The notes beneath the pieces were generated by a model, which saw only the letters and a list, made by a program, of their open reading frames with translations, ran no database searches and had not been told where the DNA came from. Positions 63,793-64,000 of a DNA stretch of 64,000 nucleotides are shown one piece after another (the stretch's first letter is position 1; every line of letters starts with the position of its first letter). A program made the translations under genes and the position numbers. This stretch comes from Moringa oleifera (taxonomy: Eukaryota > Streptophyta > Magnoliopsida > Brassicales > Moringaceae), in assembly GCA_021397835.1 (NCBI GenBank), contig JAJFZO010000659.1, positions 2,108,501 to 2,172,500 on the forward strand. The letters run 5' to 3'.

Positions 63793-64000
63793 CTACATCA
63801 TGAAATCAGAAACAAATGGGTAAGTGGGAAGACAGAACATGAGATTGCTTGTATTCTTAAAATGCAAAAGCAAAGTTGGAAGAGTAATAAATAAACTTCG
63901 CTCTTGAAAAGGGATCATGAATGATTTATTCACTTATTTTCTTTCCATGAGGCAGTTCTCAGGTGTGCAGAATCAACAGTAAAATTTTTCAGTCTTGATT
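63793..64000 (-). other. Intron or upstream part of the RH41-like gene
   Basis: The minus strand ends in a pyrimidine-rich TTTGTTTCTGATTTC stretch and TGTAG at the acceptor. No start codon in frame with the exon was found in these 208 bases. Confidence 0.6.

Overview
The window is nuclear DNA from a flowering plant, most likely a eudicot. The evidence is split genes with GT-AG introns, a plastid GAPDH with a transit peptide, a plant PPR protein, a tau-class glutathione transferase, an isoprenylated heavy-metal-domain protein and many plant-type Copia, Gypsy and CACTA elements. Six protein-coding genes are clear. The rest is AT-rich DNA dominated by old, broken transposable elements. I cannot name the species from the sequence.

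Layout. 1-2718: the end of an internally deleted CACTA transposon on the minus strand, with a Ulp1-type protease gene, a ~105 bp tandem repeat and palindromic subterminal repeats. 2719-5845: a degenerate Copia pol. 5846-11470: the gag-like region of a large retroelement, including a near-identical 2.1 kb tandem duplication. 12.4-12.9 kb: a long hairpin. 13.6-17.4 kb: minus-strand relics of the same gag-like family, interrupted at 17348 by a second CACTA derivative (to about 19455).

20.66-37.2 kb is the gene-rich core: a chloroplast-type PPR gene (minus) divergent from a single-exon LWD/TTG1-like WD40 gene (plus), then a three-exon HIPP gene (minus), a complete but decayed Copia element (29287-34287) and the five-exon GAPA gene (plus). 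By my memory of Arabidopsis locus numbers, PPR, LWD and GAPA are adjacent there too (At3g26630/26640/26650), with a paralogous LWD1-GAPA2 pair on chromosome 1, so this looks like an old conserved block.

37.2-64 kb: three tandem remnants of one Copia family sharing LTRs (40.4-45.8 kb); an intact two-exon tau GST (46.8-47.6 kb); three tandem truncated Gypsy units alternating with copies of the GST 3' flank, ending in a second GST tail (47.6-53.8 kb); AT-rich DNA with a long-TIR MITE (about 55 kb); a hierarchical minisatellite (57.4-58.6 kb) leading into another gag-like relic (58.8-60.1 kb); and the 3' part of a DEAD-box helicase gene of the RH41 type (62.2-63.8 kb, minus, 5' end outside the window).

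The genes do not form one pathway. GAPA is a Calvin-cycle enzyme, the LWD homologue is a clock and light regulator in Arabidopsis, the PPR is probably organellar, and GST and HIPP are stress- or metal-related families. I found no convincing new molecular system. The most informative features are the conserved gene block and several tandem arrays that record how transposons and gene flanks were co-amplified.
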